Assembly (NCBI RefSeq): GCF_030409525.1
Contig: NZ_JAUFQB010000022.1
Span: 1-64,000, forward strand
Direction of reading: 5' to 3'
DNA length: 64,000 bases
From: Kaistella yonginensis
GTDB lineage: Bacteria > Bacteroidota > Bacteroidia > Flavobacteriales > Weeksellaceae
The notes under the pieces were generated by a model that had not been told where the DNA came from, searched no databases, and worked only from the letters and a program-made list of their open reading frames with translations. Shown one piece after another: positions 50,422-59,712 of the stretch. The first letter of the stretch is position 1, and each line of letters begins with the position of its first letter. The position numbers and the translations under genes were made by a program.

Positions 50422-50460
50422 AATGTGAAAACTGCCTCGATTCGGGGCAGTTTTCACATT
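50422..50460. terminator. Hairpin between convergent iaaA and ppdK
   Basis: Perfect 15-bp stem AATGTGAAAACTGCC / GGCAGTTTTCACATT; only short T stretches follow, but its position fits a two-way terminator. Confidence 0.7.
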
Positions 50461-50475
50461 TATTAATGCTAACAT

Positions 50476-53235
50476 CTATAGCGCTTTTTTATCTTCAATT
50501 GCTGCTTGTGCTGCAGCCAATCTCGCAATCGGTACACGGTAGGGGGAACAACTTACGTAATTCATTCCGAGTCGGTGGCAGAATTTTACGGATTCTGCAT
50601 CGCCGCCATGTTCGCCGCAAATCCCCACTTTTAATTTTGGTTTGGTACTGCGCCCCCTTTCTACACCAATTTTTATTAATTCTCCCACGCCACTTTGGTC
50701 AATGGTAACGAAAGGATCGTCTGGTAGTAATTTTAGATCCAGATATTTTGGCAAGAATCCACCAATATCATCTCTGGAAAAACCAAATGACATTTGTGTT
50801 AAATCATTGGTTCCGAAACTGAAGAAATCGGCAACTTCTGCCATTGAGTCGGCTTTTAAAGCGGCTCGTGGAATTTCAATCATGGTGCCATAGAGATAAA
50901 CGATTTTCTTAAGTTTAAGTTTTTTCAAGGTTTCTGAATACACCCGATCTACAATCTCTTTTTGATGACGTAGTTCATGTTTGCCCATTGTTACAGGTAC
51001 CATAATTTCTGGCATCGCGTGTTTCCCGTTTTTGATCAATTCGCCAGCAGCTTCTAAAATTGCGCGCACTTGCATTTCAGTAATTTCTGGATAAGAAATG
51101 CCCAGACGTACGCCACGGTGACCTAGCATCGGATTATTTTCGTGCAAAGCAAGAATTCTTCTATTCAAAATACTCATGCTTACGCCCAATTCTTTGCTTA
51201 AAGCCATTAATTTTTCTTTGTCATGTGGCACAAATTCATGCAAAGGCGGATCCAGAAGTCTTATGGTTACTGGTTTTCCATCCATCACTTCTAAAGTGGC
51301 TTTTATATCTTTTTTTACGAATTTGAATAATTCGTCGAGCGCAGATTTTCTTTCTTTTAAGGTATCGCTCATGATCATTTTTCTGAGTAAGAAAAGTGGT
51401 TTTTCACTTCCTTCCCCATAAAACATGTGCTCTGTACGGAATAATCCAATTCCTTCTGCACCGAAATAGGCAGCTTGCATGGCATCTTTAGGATTATCCG
51501 CATTGGTTCTTACCCCTAGCACTTTTGCTTTTTCTACCAGTTTCATTAAGGACTGATAGGATTTGTTTTTATTAAGATCAGTTCCAATCAGTTCCAATAC
51601 ACCTTCGTACATCACGCCTTTGGTTCCATTCAAACTGACCCAATCTCCTTCGTGAATTTTTTTTCCTTCTTTGGTAATGAGCATCTTTTCATGTTCCCTA
51701 ATTTCTATTTCACTGCAACCTACGATACAGCATTTACCCCAACCTCTTGCTACTAAAGCCGCGTGCGAAGTCATGCCTCCTTTTGAGGTGATAATTGCTT
51801 GAGCTTTGTGCATTCCGTCTACATCTTCCGGGGATGTTTCTTCTCTTACAAGAATTACTTTTTCACCGCGGGAAGCCCATTCAACGGCTTCTGAAGATTC
51901 AAAAACCAAACGACCAACTGCTGCGCCCGGCCCGGCTGGAAGTCCTTTTGCAATCGGTTTATTTTTCATCTCTTCTGCAAGATCGAACATGGGTAACAAA
52001 AGCTCTACCAACTGATTTGGCGCCACTCTCATGATGGCTTCGTCTGCAGTAATGAGTTTTTCTTTGTACATGTCGGTTGCCATTTTTACGGCAGCAACAC
52101 CATTTCGTTTTCCGACTCGGCATTGTAACATAAATAGTTTACCTTTCTCAATCGTAAATTCAATATCCTGCATGTCTTTATAATGACGTTCTAATTTTTT
52201 TTGAAAATCATCGAGCTCTTTAAATTGCGCAGGCATTAATTTTTCTAAGGTCACTAACTTTTTACTGTGGTCATTTTTAGAGGAATTATTGATAGGAGCT
52301 GGTGTTCTGATTCCTGCTACCACATCTTCACCTTGGGCATTCACCAAATATTCACCATAAAAATGATTGTCGCCATTTCCAGGGTTTCTGGTAAAGGCAA
52401 CTCCTGTACAAGAACCATCGCCCATGTTACCGAAAACCATGGCCTGTACGTTTACAGCAGTTCCCCACTCTTCTGGGATCCTTTCGATTTTGCGGTATTC
52501 AATGGCTCGTTTTCCATTCCAGGAAGCGAAGACGGCACCAACACCGCCCATGAGTTGATCCCAAGGATCTTCTGGAAATTCTTGTTTCAAATATTTTTTG
52601 GTTAAAGCTTTGAATTCTTTGACCAATTTTTTTAAATCTTTGGCTTCAATTTCGGTGTCGAGTTCTACGCCTTTTTCTTTTTTAAGTTCGGAAAGTTTGT
52701 CATCCATAATTCGGCGAATACCGATTCCTTTTGCTGGTTCCAATCCACCAGCTTTTTCGATTACCACATCGGCATACATCATCACCAATCTTCGGTAGGC
52801 ATCGTAGGCAAATCGTTCGTCACCCGTAACTTTAATTAAACCTTTTACAGTCTCATCATTTAAACCGATATTTAAAACGGTATCCATCATGCCGGGCATT
52901 GATCTTCTGGCGCCTGATCGTACTGACAAGAGCAAGGGATCTTTCAGATTGCCAAATTTTTTACCCATTAATTTTTCGATTTGCTTAACGGCGTCCTTAA
53001 TTTGGGGATTTAAAGTGGTAGGATATGTTTTTTTGTGTTGATAATAATACGTACAGACTTCGGTAGTGATGGTGAATCCCGGAGGTACGGGAAGTTTCAA
53101 TTCTGGGTGACCTGCCATTTCCGCCAGGTTTGCCCCTTTACCTCCTAAAAGATTTTTCATGGATTCATTACCATCGGCTTTGCCACCACCGAAGAAATAA
53201 ACATACTTTTGTTGTTTTTTAGTTTGAGTTGCCAT
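50476..53235 (-). CDS. ppdK: Pyruvate, phosphate dikinase
   Basis: Interconverts pyruvate + ATP + Pi and phosphoenolpyruvate + AMP + PPi. 919 aa, full length. The N-terminal nucleotide domain starts VYFFGGGKADGNESMKNLLGGKGANLAEMA and has SVRSGARRSMPGMMDTVLN. The swivelling phosphohistidine domain has ITSKGGMTSHAALVARGWGKCCIVG. The PEP/pyruvate barrel has GIGLFRTEHMFYG, MLGHRGVRLGISYPEI, FSFGTNDLTQMSFGFSRDD, GICGEHGGD and the catalytic Cys in VSCSPYRVP. It makes PPi, which the pyrophosphatases encoded 2-8 kb away can use. Confidence 0.97.
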   Translation of the reverse strand: MATQTKKQQKYVYFFGGGKADGNESMKNLLGGKGANLAEMAGHPELKLPVPPGFTITTEVCTYYYQHKKTYPTTLNPQIKDAVKQIEKLMGKKFGNLKDPLLLSVRSGARRSMPGMMDTVLNIGLNDETVKGLIKVTGDERFAYDAYRRLVMMYADVVIEKAGGLEPAKGIGIRRIMDDKLSELKKEKGVELDTEIEAKDLKKLVKEFKALTKKYLKQEFPEDPWDQLMGGVGAVFASWNGKRAIEYRKIERIPEEWGTAVNVQAMVFGNMGDGSCTGVAFTRNPGNGDNHFYGEYLVNAQGEDVVAGIRTPAPINNSSKNDHSKKLVTLEKLMPAQFKELDDFQKKLERHYKDMQDIEFTIEKGKLFMLQCRVGKRNGVAAVKMATDMYKEKLITADEAIMRVAPNQLVELLLPMFDLAEEMKNKPIAKGLPAGPGAAVGRLVFESSEAVEWASRGEKVILVREETSPEDVDGMHKAQAIITSKGGMTSHAALVARGWGKCCIVGCSEIEIREHEKMLITKEGKKIHEGDWVSLNGTKGVMYEGVLELIGTDLNKNKSYQSLMKLVEKAKVLGVRTNADNPKDAMQAAYFGAEGIGLFRTEHMFYGEGSEKPLFLLRKMIMSDTLKERKSALDELFKFVKKDIKATLEVMDGKPVTIRLLDPPLHEFVPHDKEKLMALSKELGVSMSILNRRILALHENNPMLGHRGVRLGISYPEITEMQVRAILEAAGELIKNGKHAMPEIMVPVTMGKHELRHQKEIVDRVYSETLKKLKLKKIVYLYGTMIEIPRAALKADSMAEVADFFSFGTNDLTQMSFGFSRDDIGGFLPKYLDLKLLPDDPFVTIDQSGVGELIKIGVERGRSTKPKLKVGICGEHGGDAESVKFCHRLGMNYVSCSPYRVPIARLAAAQAAIEDKKAL

Positions 53236-53360
53236 AGTGTATTTTTATGAATGATCACTTTCTAATCATTTGATTCTATGTAAAGTTACAACTCTGCTGT
53301 TTTCAGGAATATTCAGATAAAATGATAAAAATCACCTTTGATAAAAATCATACCTGCACT

Positions 53361-53385
53361 AAAAAATGCGTCGAGCGACGCATTT
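53361..53385 (-). terminator. Terminator of fabH
   Basis: AAATGCGTC / GACGCATTT stem with GAGC tetraloop; T6 follows on the minus strand. Confidence 0.85.
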
Positions 53386-53391
53386 GATATT

Positions 53392-54414
53392 TTAATAATT
53401 AAATAAGACCGAGCCCCAGGTAAATCCACTTCCGAAGGCAGATAGAAGAACCAAATCCCCTCGTTTGATTTTACCTAGTTCAATCGCTTCACTTAAAGCC
53501 AATGGAATTGAAGCAGCGGTTGTATTGCCAAATCGTTGAATATTATTGTACACTTTTTCATCGGGCAAACCGAATCGTTGCTGTACGAATTGGGCAATTC
53601 TTAAATTGGCTTGGTGGGGAATAAACATATCCAGATCTTCTGGTTTTTTGCCCGCTTTGTTTAGGGCTTCCATCATGGTTTCAGGAAATCTGGTGACGGC
53701 ATGTTTGAAAACAAAATTACCATTCATAATCGGGTAGATTTCAGCATCGGTTACCTCATCTGGTTCCAAACGCATGCGGTCACTCCAACCAAATTTAGAA
53801 CCAGGAAATTTGGTGCATAATTCTTCGGCATGCTTTCCTTCAGCGTGCATATTTGTTGCTAAAATATCGCCAGCACTTTCCTCTTCGGTTGCCGATAAAA
53901 TTACGGCTCCGGCGCCATCTCCGAAAATAACAGAAACGCCACGCCCGGCATCAGAAAAATCCAATCCAAAAGAGTGAACTTCTGCACCGACCACCAGAAT
54001 ATTTTTATACTGCCCAGATTTGATAAAAGCGTTGGCCACACTCATTGCATAAACAAAACCAGAACATTGGTTTCTTACATCCAAAGCTCCGATGGTTTCA
54101 CAGCCTAACATTTCTTGCAAAAGTACACCAGAACCAGGGAAATAGTAATCGGGAGAGAGTGTTGCGAAGACGATATAATCAAGGTCTTTAGCAGACATTT
54201 TTGCCATTTTTAATGCCGCTTCCGAGGCTTTGAAAGCTAAATGAGCGGTTGTTTCTTCGGAATCATTTCTGTTTTTTCGATGATGGCGCTCTTTGATTCC
54301 CGTTCTTTCGGTAATCCACTCGTCGTTGGTGGTCATCAATTTAGACAGATCATCGTTGGTCACTATATTCTCTGGCACGTAATGGCCGACTCCTTTAATA
54401 CTACTTTTAAGCAT
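53392..54414 (-). CDS. fabH: 3-oxoacyl-[acyl-carrier-protein] synthase III
   Basis: Condensing enzyme that starts fatty acid synthesis from acetyl- or branched acyl-CoA and malonyl-ACP. 340 aa, somewhat longer than usual (about 320). Catalytic Cys in DVRNQCSGFVYAM, His in DMFIPHQANLRI and Asn in RFGNTTAASIP; the GFTWGSVLF C-terminus is standard. The extra length is an insert around residues 195-240 (HAEGKHAEELCTKFPG...PIMNGNFVFKHAV). It may be a second KAS III with different chain preference, so the exact role is uncertain. Confidence 0.88.
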   Translation of the reverse strand: MLKSSIKGVGHYVPENIVTNDDLSKLMTTNDEWITERTGIKERHHRKNRNDSEETTAHLAFKASEAALKMAKMSAKDLDYIVFATLSPDYYFPGSGVLLQEMLGCETIGALDVRNQCSGFVYAMSVANAFIKSGQYKNILVVGAEVHSFGLDFSDAGRGVSVIFGDGAGAVILSATEEESAGDILATNMHAEGKHAEELCTKFPGSKFGWSDRMRLEPDEVTDAEIYPIMNGNFVFKHAVTRFPETMMEALNKAGKKPEDLDMFIPHQANLRIAQFVQQRFGLPDEKVYNNIQRFGNTTAASIPLALSEAIELGKIKRGDLVLLSAFGSGFTWGSVLFNY

Positions 54415-54430
54415 AAATTTGAAATTTAAA

Positions 54431-54438
54431 CAAAGATA
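54431..54438 (-). promoter_or_regulatory. -7 promoter element of fabH
   Basis: TATCTTTG on the minus strand, 16 nt before the fabH ATG. Confidence 0.5.
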
Positions 54439-54490
54439 AATTTAATTTAAGACATAGAAAATTTTGTATAAATGAAAGTTAATTTTAACC

Positions 54491-54498
54491 TAAATTTG
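54491..54498 (+). promoter_or_regulatory. -7 promoter element of corA
   Basis: TAAATTTG with 4 nt to the corA ATG; TTTG at 54463-54466 could be the -33 (24-nt spacer). Possible leaderless mRNA. Confidence 0.5.
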
Positions 54499-54502
54499 CG
54501 GA

Positions 54503-55405
54503 ATGCCTATTGAAATTATTTATAAAAATGACCATTGCGAATGGATTGATGTAGAAAGTCCTACTGAAGAAGATTTGGATTTTTTGAATAGTCGGTACCA
54601 AATTAATACGCTGCTTTTGGAGGATACCATTGATGCGAATCACTTACCGAAATTTGAACAAGATGGAAATGTGAATTTTTTCCTCATGCGCGAAAACACA
54701 CAATTAGAAAGATCTAATCTAAATACGATCAGTGATATTTCGACAAAATTGGGAGTGTTTTTGATGGATGACGTGATTATTACCATTCACCGGTTAAAGA
54801 ATAGAAGCATCTACGAGTTAAAAAAAGAAATTTTACTTCCTCTTAATATAGATATTAACCGCGACCATATTGCATTAAATTTAGCCTTAAAGGTGATGAA
54901 ATCTTTTGATGATGAATCAAAAAATTTATTAGAAATAATGGATCAAATTGAGAGTGAGATTTTCCTTAAAACCACTAATCATTCTAATCATATCCGACGT
55001 TTATATCGACTGAAAAGAAAATCTGGCTTGAACACCAGAATCCTAAATATATCAACGGTCTGGGTAGAAAAGTTTAAATTGCTGCAACTTGATGATACTG
55101 CAGTAACCGATCTGAAGGATAAACATAAGGATGTAATTGCAGATTTTGAACATTTGAATACACAGGTGGCCAGCTTAATTTCTATGTTTTTGGCCATGAG
55201 TGATCAAAAGGCCAACCAAGTGATGAAGGTTCTGGCCATCTATTCGATGTATTTTTTTCCGATCACCTTTATCGCAGGGATTTACGGAATGAACTTTGTT
55301 TTCATGCCCGAACTTAATTTACAATATGGGTATTATATTACGCTGGGATTAATGGCCGTAATTACTTCTATTACGTTCTTGTACGTTAGAAAAAAGGGCT
55401 GGTAA
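54503..55405 (+). CDS. corA: CorA-family magnesium/cobalt transporter
   Basis: Pentameric Mg2+ channel of the inner membrane. 300 aa: a cytoplasmic alpha/beta domain (about 1-115), a long stalk helix (about 130-235), and two C-terminal membrane helices with the signature GMN in GIYGMNF (about residue 260) and a basic end (VRKKGW). The periplasmic loop FVFMPELNLQYGY keeps the acidic residue that attracts cations. Single gene; promoter element very close to the ATG. Confidence 0.94.
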   Translation: MPIEIIYKNDHCEWIDVESPTEEDLDFLNSRYQINTLLLEDTIDANHLPKFEQDGNVNFFLMRENTQLERSNLNTISDISTKLGVFLMDDVIITIHRLKNRSIYELKKEILLPLNIDINRDHIALNLALKVMKSFDDESKNLLEIMDQIESEIFLKTTNHSNHIRRLYRLKRKSGLNTRILNISTVWVEKFKLLQLDDTAVTDLKDKHKDVIADFEHLNTQVASLISMFLAMSDQKANQVMKVLAIYSMYFFPITFIAGIYGMNFVFMPELNLQYGYYITLGLMAVITSITFLYVRKKGW

Positions 55406-55497
55406 TTATGAAGGCTGATTCGCTTATAGACAATAGACAGTGACAGGAAATCGAAGATTAATAGCAGTTAGGCCGTAAAAATAGGTGCGTTTTGAGC

Positions 55498-55527
55498 AAA
55501 AAAAATCCCAACTTAAAGCTGGGATTT
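55498..55527 (-). terminator. Terminator of hppA
   Basis: AAATCCCA / TGGGATTT stem with 9-nt loop; T8 follows on the minus strand. Confidence 0.88.
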
Positions 55528-55554
55528 ACTATTTTAAAAGAAGCGAATTCTAAC

Positions 55555-58293
55555 TTAAAAGTTTAAAACACGCACATCAATTCTTCTGTTTTGTGCTTTA
55601 CATTCTTCGGTGTCGTTTGCTGCACACACAGGGTGTTGAGAGCCATACCCTTCTGTTTCAATGCGATCAGATCCGATACCCAATTCTATTAATTTTAATT
55701 TTGCTTCCTGCGCTCGTAAGCTTGATAATTTTAAATTGCTTTCATCACTACCCGTGTTATCGGTATATCCTCCTAATTTAACTTTAGCATTAGGATAAGC
55801 ATTTAGAATTTCAGCCAGATTATTGATTTGCTCTTGCGAGCCTGGTTTTAAATCACTGCTTCCGGTTTGGAAATACAGATTTTCTAGGGTAAACCACGTT
55901 GATTGGTCTAAAACATTTTTATCTTCTAATTTCAATCCGTTATACAAGGCATACAATTGGCTATTTTCGCCCAGTGCAATAGATTTATTGCTTAGTTTAA
56001 TTTCTTGGATGTTTCCCGTGTCATATACGAAATCACCCTCTTCATTCAAAGTTCCTTTTACGGTTACGGGAACTATTGCTGTGCTAGCATCTGTACCTTC
56101 TACAGAAAGTGTAGGCGCTGCAACGCTTGAAAATCCTTGTAGGGATTCGATTTTAGCCCTTCTATTTTCCTCGATTTTATCTTTATGCATTACTGCTAAA
56201 GTCGGAGCAATTACCAGAGAAATAATAGACATTAATTTAATCAAAATATTCATCGATGGTCCTGAAGTATCCTTGAATGGATCACCAACGGTATCACCGG
56301 TAACTGAAGCTTTGTGCGCTTCTGAACCTTTGTAATGCATTTCACCATTGATTTCTACGCCTTGTTCAAAAGATTTTTTAGCGTTATCCCAAGCTCCTCC
56401 TGCGTTGTTTTGGAACATTCCCATCAATACTCCGGAAACCGTAGCACCAGCTAAGAATCCACCTAATACTTCTGGACCGAAAATAAAGCCCATAATTAAA
56501 GGAGATACAAGAGCAATTGCACCTGGCAACATCATTTTTTTCAGAGAGGCATCGGTAGAAATTGCTACACATTTTTCGTATTCCGGAACTGCTTTACCTT
56601 CTAAGATTCCTGGGATTTCGCGGAATTGTCTACGAACCTCTTCTACCATTGCCATCGCGGCAGTTCCTACGGCTCTAATTGCCAAGGAGGAGAATATAAA
56701 TGGAATCATGGCTCCCACAAATAATCCTGCCAATACATCGGCTCTGTAAATATCGATTCCATCGATTCCCGCAATTCCTACGAAGGCTGCAAACAAGGCA
56801 AGCGCAGTTAATGCAGCAGAAGCAATTGCAAAACCTTTTCCTGTAGCTGCTGTAGTATTTCCAACCGCGTCGAGTACGTCTGTTCTTTCACGCACTTCTT
56901 TTGGTAATTCACTCATTTCTGCAATTCCACCTGCATTATCTGCAATAGGACCGAATGCGTCAATCGCTAATTGCATGGCAGTTGTTGCCATCATACCAGC
57001 TGCTGCAATCGCCACACCGTATAAACCAGCGCAAAGGTAAGAGCCATAAATACCACCTGCTAAAACAAGTATTGGCAACATGGTCGATTCCATCCCAACG
57101 GCAAGACCGCCAATAATATTGGTAGCGTGACCAGTAGATGATTGTTTGATGATGCTTTTAACCGGTCGTTTACCCATCGCGGTATAGTATTCCGTAATGA
57201 TACTCATCAAAGTTCCTACCACCAAACCTACGATGATTGCACCGAAAACACCCATTTCGGTGAATTCATGACCTCGTAAAACCATGGTGTCAGGTAGTAA
57301 ATAAGTCACTAAGAAATACGAAGAAATTGCAGTTAAGACAATACTTCCCCAGTTCCCCAAATTTAAGGCATTTTGTACAGGAGCAGTATCTAAACTTGTT
57401 GTTTCGGCAATCTTTACAAACAAGGTTCCAATGATAGAATAAATGATTCCTGTTCCGGCGATCAACATGGGTAAAAGAATTGGAGCAAAACCTCCGTAAG
57501 CATCTACAGATAAGGTTTCTCTACCCAAAACCATCGTGGCTAAAACAGTTGCAACATAAGATCCGAATAAGTCAGCACCCATTCCGGCCACATCTCCTAC
57601 ATTATCCCCCACGTTATCAGCGATTGTTGCAGGGTTTCTCGGATCGTCTTCTGGAATACCGGCTTCTACTTTTCCTACTAAATCAGCGCCAACATCGGCT
57701 GCTTTGGTATAAATACCACCACCTACTCTAGCGAAAAGTGCGATTGACTCTGCACCCAAAGAAAATCCGGTCAAAATCTCGATGGTTCTTTCCATCTCGT
57801 GAGAATCAACGCCTGCACCTGGTGCAAAAATTTGCTTAATGATAATGTATAAACCACCCAAACCTAAAACTGCTAAACCAGCAACGCCCATTCCCATTAC
57901 AGAACCGCCGGTAAAAGAAACCTTCAAGGCTTTAGATAAGGAAGTTTTAGCAGCTTCTGCAGTTCTTACATTGGCTTTGGTCGCAATTTTCATCCCGATA
58001 AAACCAGCCAATGCAGACAAAATTGCTCCTAAGACGAAGGAAATACCAATACTCCAGTGAGAGTTTGCACTCGACCCGCCCATTATAGCCAATAAAATTG
58101 CGACCACAACGACGAAGTAAGCCATCACTTTATATTCTGCTTTGAGGAAAGCCATTGCTCCATCAGAAATATAGCCGCTGATTTCCTTCATGCGGTCGTT
58201 ACCTGCATTCTGCTTACTCACCCAAGAGCTCTGAACAAAAGTGTAGATTAAAGCAATAATACCAAAGATTGGTACTAAAATAAATAGATCCAT
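55555..58293 (-). CDS. hppA: Membrane ion-pumping pyrophosphatase fused to an OmpA domain
   Basis: Uses PPi hydrolysis to pump H+ and/or Na+ outward. 912 aa, against about 670-780 for the family. The pump part (1 to about 740) has multiple membrane helices and the active-site loops KAADVGADLVGKVEAGIPEDDPRNPATIADNVGDNVGD and DTVGDPFKDTSGPSMNILIK. GNTTAATGKG has Ala where K+-independent enzymes have Lys, so it is probably K+-dependent. After a linker the last 107 residues form an OmpA-like domain (YFQTGSSDLKPGS, GGYTDNTGSDESNLKLSSLRAQ, with Asp845 and Arg860 as likely peptidoglycan ligands, QNRRIDVRV), with two cysteines (890, 898) that may pair. Tied by context to ppa. Confidence 0.95.
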   Translation of the reverse strand: MDLFILVPIFGIIALIYTFVQSSWVSKQNAGNDRMKEISGYISDGAMAFLKAEYKVMAYFVVVVAILLAIMGGSSANSHWSIGISFVLGAILSALAGFIGMKIATKANVRTAEAAKTSLSKALKVSFTGGSVMGMGVAGLAVLGLGGLYIIIKQIFAPGAGVDSHEMERTIEILTGFSLGAESIALFARVGGGIYTKAADVGADLVGKVEAGIPEDDPRNPATIADNVGDNVGDVAGMGADLFGSYVATVLATMVLGRETLSVDAYGGFAPILLPMLIAGTGIIYSIIGTLFVKIAETTSLDTAPVQNALNLGNWGSIVLTAISSYFLVTYLLPDTMVLRGHEFTEMGVFGAIIVGLVVGTLMSIITEYYTAMGKRPVKSIIKQSSTGHATNIIGGLAVGMESTMLPILVLAGGIYGSYLCAGLYGVAIAAAGMMATTAMQLAIDAFGPIADNAGGIAEMSELPKEVRERTDVLDAVGNTTAATGKGFAIASAALTALALFAAFVGIAGIDGIDIYRADVLAGLFVGAMIPFIFSSLAIRAVGTAAMAMVEEVRRQFREIPGILEGKAVPEYEKCVAISTDASLKKMMLPGAIALVSPLIMGFIFGPEVLGGFLAGATVSGVLMGMFQNNAGGAWDNAKKSFEQGVEINGEMHYKGSEAHKASVTGDTVGDPFKDTSGPSMNILIKLMSIISLVIAPTLAVMHKDKIEENRRAKIESLQGFSSVAAPTLSVEGTDASTAIVPVTVKGTLNEEGDFVYDTGNIQEIKLSNKSIALGENSQLYALYNGLKLEDKNVLDQSTWFTLENLYFQTGSSDLKPGSQEQINNLAEILNAYPNAKVKLGGYTDNTGSDESNLKLSSLRAQEAKLKLIELGIGSDRIETEGYGSQHPVCAANDTEECKAQNRRIDVRVLNF

Positions 58294-58524
58294 AAGTTAC
58301 TTTTTAATGTTAATTTTAATAATGTTAAATTTTTGTTAATTAAAACGAAACCCGAAAATACAATTTTTTTATAACTTAACGTTCTTTTTTAGGTTGAGGC
58401 TGATAAAATTCATTAAAATTAATTTCATGAGGTTTCAAAGCCAGTGAAGTTTATCTATAGCCAAGAAATTTCCAATCATTGCGTTGCGTTGAAAAAGTTG
58501 ATCTATAGACGTATATTAATGAAA
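58294..58524. other. Intergenic region between hppA and ppa
   Basis: No ORF supported. It must contain the hppA promoter (minus strand). The word ATCTATAG occurs twice (near 58453 and 58501); significance unknown. Confidence 0.3.
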
Positions 58525-58550
58525 ATAGACGAATGAAAACATTCGTCTAT
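58525..58550 (-). terminator. Hairpin terminator of ppa
   Basis: Perfect 11-bp stem ATAGACGAATG / CATTCGTCTAT with AAAA loop, 22 bp past the ppa stop. Confidence 0.75.
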
Positions 58551-58572
58551 ATCTATCGAAAAAATTCTATGT

Positions 58573-59184
58573 TTAACCGCCGAATTTATTTGCATAATCT
58601 AATTGTGAAGCCTGAATAACTTTCTTAGCATGTTCGGCACCATAAACTTCATGGATGGTACATTTTGCAGGTTCATCCGGAAGGTTCTTGTAGGTAAGAA
58701 AATAGTGCATTAACCGCTGTACTTCCGCTTGTGGTAATTCGCTAATATCTCTAAAATGGCCAAACGCGTGATCTCCTTTCATCACAGCCACAATTTTATC
58801 ATCCGCTTCTCCTTTATCAATCATTTTAAATCCACCGATGGGCAACGCTTCCATAATCATACCGCCAGATTGAATATTGTGGGAGCTCAACACACAAATA
58901 TCCAAGGGGTCTAAATCGCCCGTATTTACATTTTCTGCACCACTTTCCAAAGCTAATCTTAAAACTTCATCATGACAATATGTTCTTGGAATAAAGCCAT
59001 AGAGCGCTGGGATAATATTAGAAAACTGCTGCGGACGGTCAACTTTTAAATAACCACTTTGTTTATCTATTTCATATTTAATGGTATCACTTGGCACAAT
59101 TTCTACAAAGACATTTACAACATTTGGCGCTTCATCCCCCACTGGAATGCCATGCCAAGGATGTGCTTTAAAATTCGGTATCAT
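58573..59184 (-). CDS. ppa: Inorganic pyrophosphatase (family I, soluble)
   Basis: Cytosolic PPi hydrolysis. 203 aa: EIVPSDTIKYEIDKQSGYLKVDRP, YGFIPRTYCHD, metal ligands in GDLDPLDICVLS, KMIDKGEADDKIVAVM, and HYFLTYKNL. The order is ppa then hppA on the same strand, so soluble and membrane pyrophosphatases are encoded next to each other; they would compete for the same PPi, which suggests differential control. Confidence 0.95.
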   Translation of the reverse strand: MIPNFKAHPWHGIPVGDEAPNVVNVFVEIVPSDTIKYEIDKQSGYLKVDRPQQFSNIIPALYGFIPRTYCHDEVLRLALESGAENVNTGDLDPLDICVLSSHNIQSGGMIMEALPIGGFKMIDKGEADDKIVAVMKGDHAFGHFRDISELPQAEVQRLMHYFLTYKNLPDEPAKCTIHEVYGAEHAKKVIQASQLDYANKFGG

Positions 59185-59193
59185 TTATTTATT

Positions 59194-59703
59194 TTAATTT
59201 ATAATTAGGTTTTCTTTTCTCAAGTCTTCAATACAAGTGGAAATATGATCTTGCTCATTCATATAATTCATTAGAAATACCGTTTTGTAATCCTGCAATG
59301 TGCTTTCATTGCTGAGGTTATCATAGGTTTTATGAAGCAAATGCAAAATGGTATTCTTGCAGTTTACCACTTTACTCCAGGAGTTTTTTGTTAAATAAAG
59401 TTGTTGCGAGGCATTATAGTCAAATTCTTCATTAATGGTTTTTTCTATTAAAAACAAGTATTCGTGTGTCGCTAGATTTTCATCAAATTTCGCTACCAGA
59501 TTGGCTGGCTTAATTCTTTCTAAGAAAAGCGTAATTCTCTCGTAAGCCTGAATCCTTTGTTCCGATTGTCCTTTGACGGTTAAAAAGTTAAGTTCTTGCT
59601 TTTTGAATCTGATATAACTGTACACAAATTGTCTGGTATATATCAAGAACGGTACAGCAATCAATAAGGCAAATGCATAGGGAAAATAAGGCGATTCTAT
59701 CAT
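59194..59703 (-). CDS. Hypothetical protein with one N-terminal membrane helix
   Basis: Not recognised. 169 aa: one transmembrane helix (about residues 8-27, YAFALLIAVPFLIYTRQFVYSY), then a basic, mostly helical cytoplasmic part. No catalytic motifs. It sits 9 nt upstream of ppa and 9 nt downstream of a predicted acyltransferase, so the genes from radC to ppa are probably one transcription unit. Confidence 0.8.
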   Translation of the reverse strand: MIESPYFPYAFALLIAVPFLIYTRQFVYSYIRFKKQELNFLTVKGQSEQRIQAYERITLFLERIKPANLVAKFDENLATHEYLFLIEKTINEEFDYNASQQLYLTKNSWSKVVNCKNTILHLLHKTYDNLSNESTLQDYKTVFLMNYMNEQDHISTCIEDLRKENLIIN

Positions 59704-59712
59704 TGGTTTTTT

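Noticed and set aside
55823-56335. 170-codon antisense ORF inside hppA
   Set aside because: Shadow of hppA with no independent start signals.
58440-58510. Riboswitch or regulator site built on the two ATCTATAG words before hppA
   Set aside because: Too short and not arranged as a structure; no supporting hairpin.
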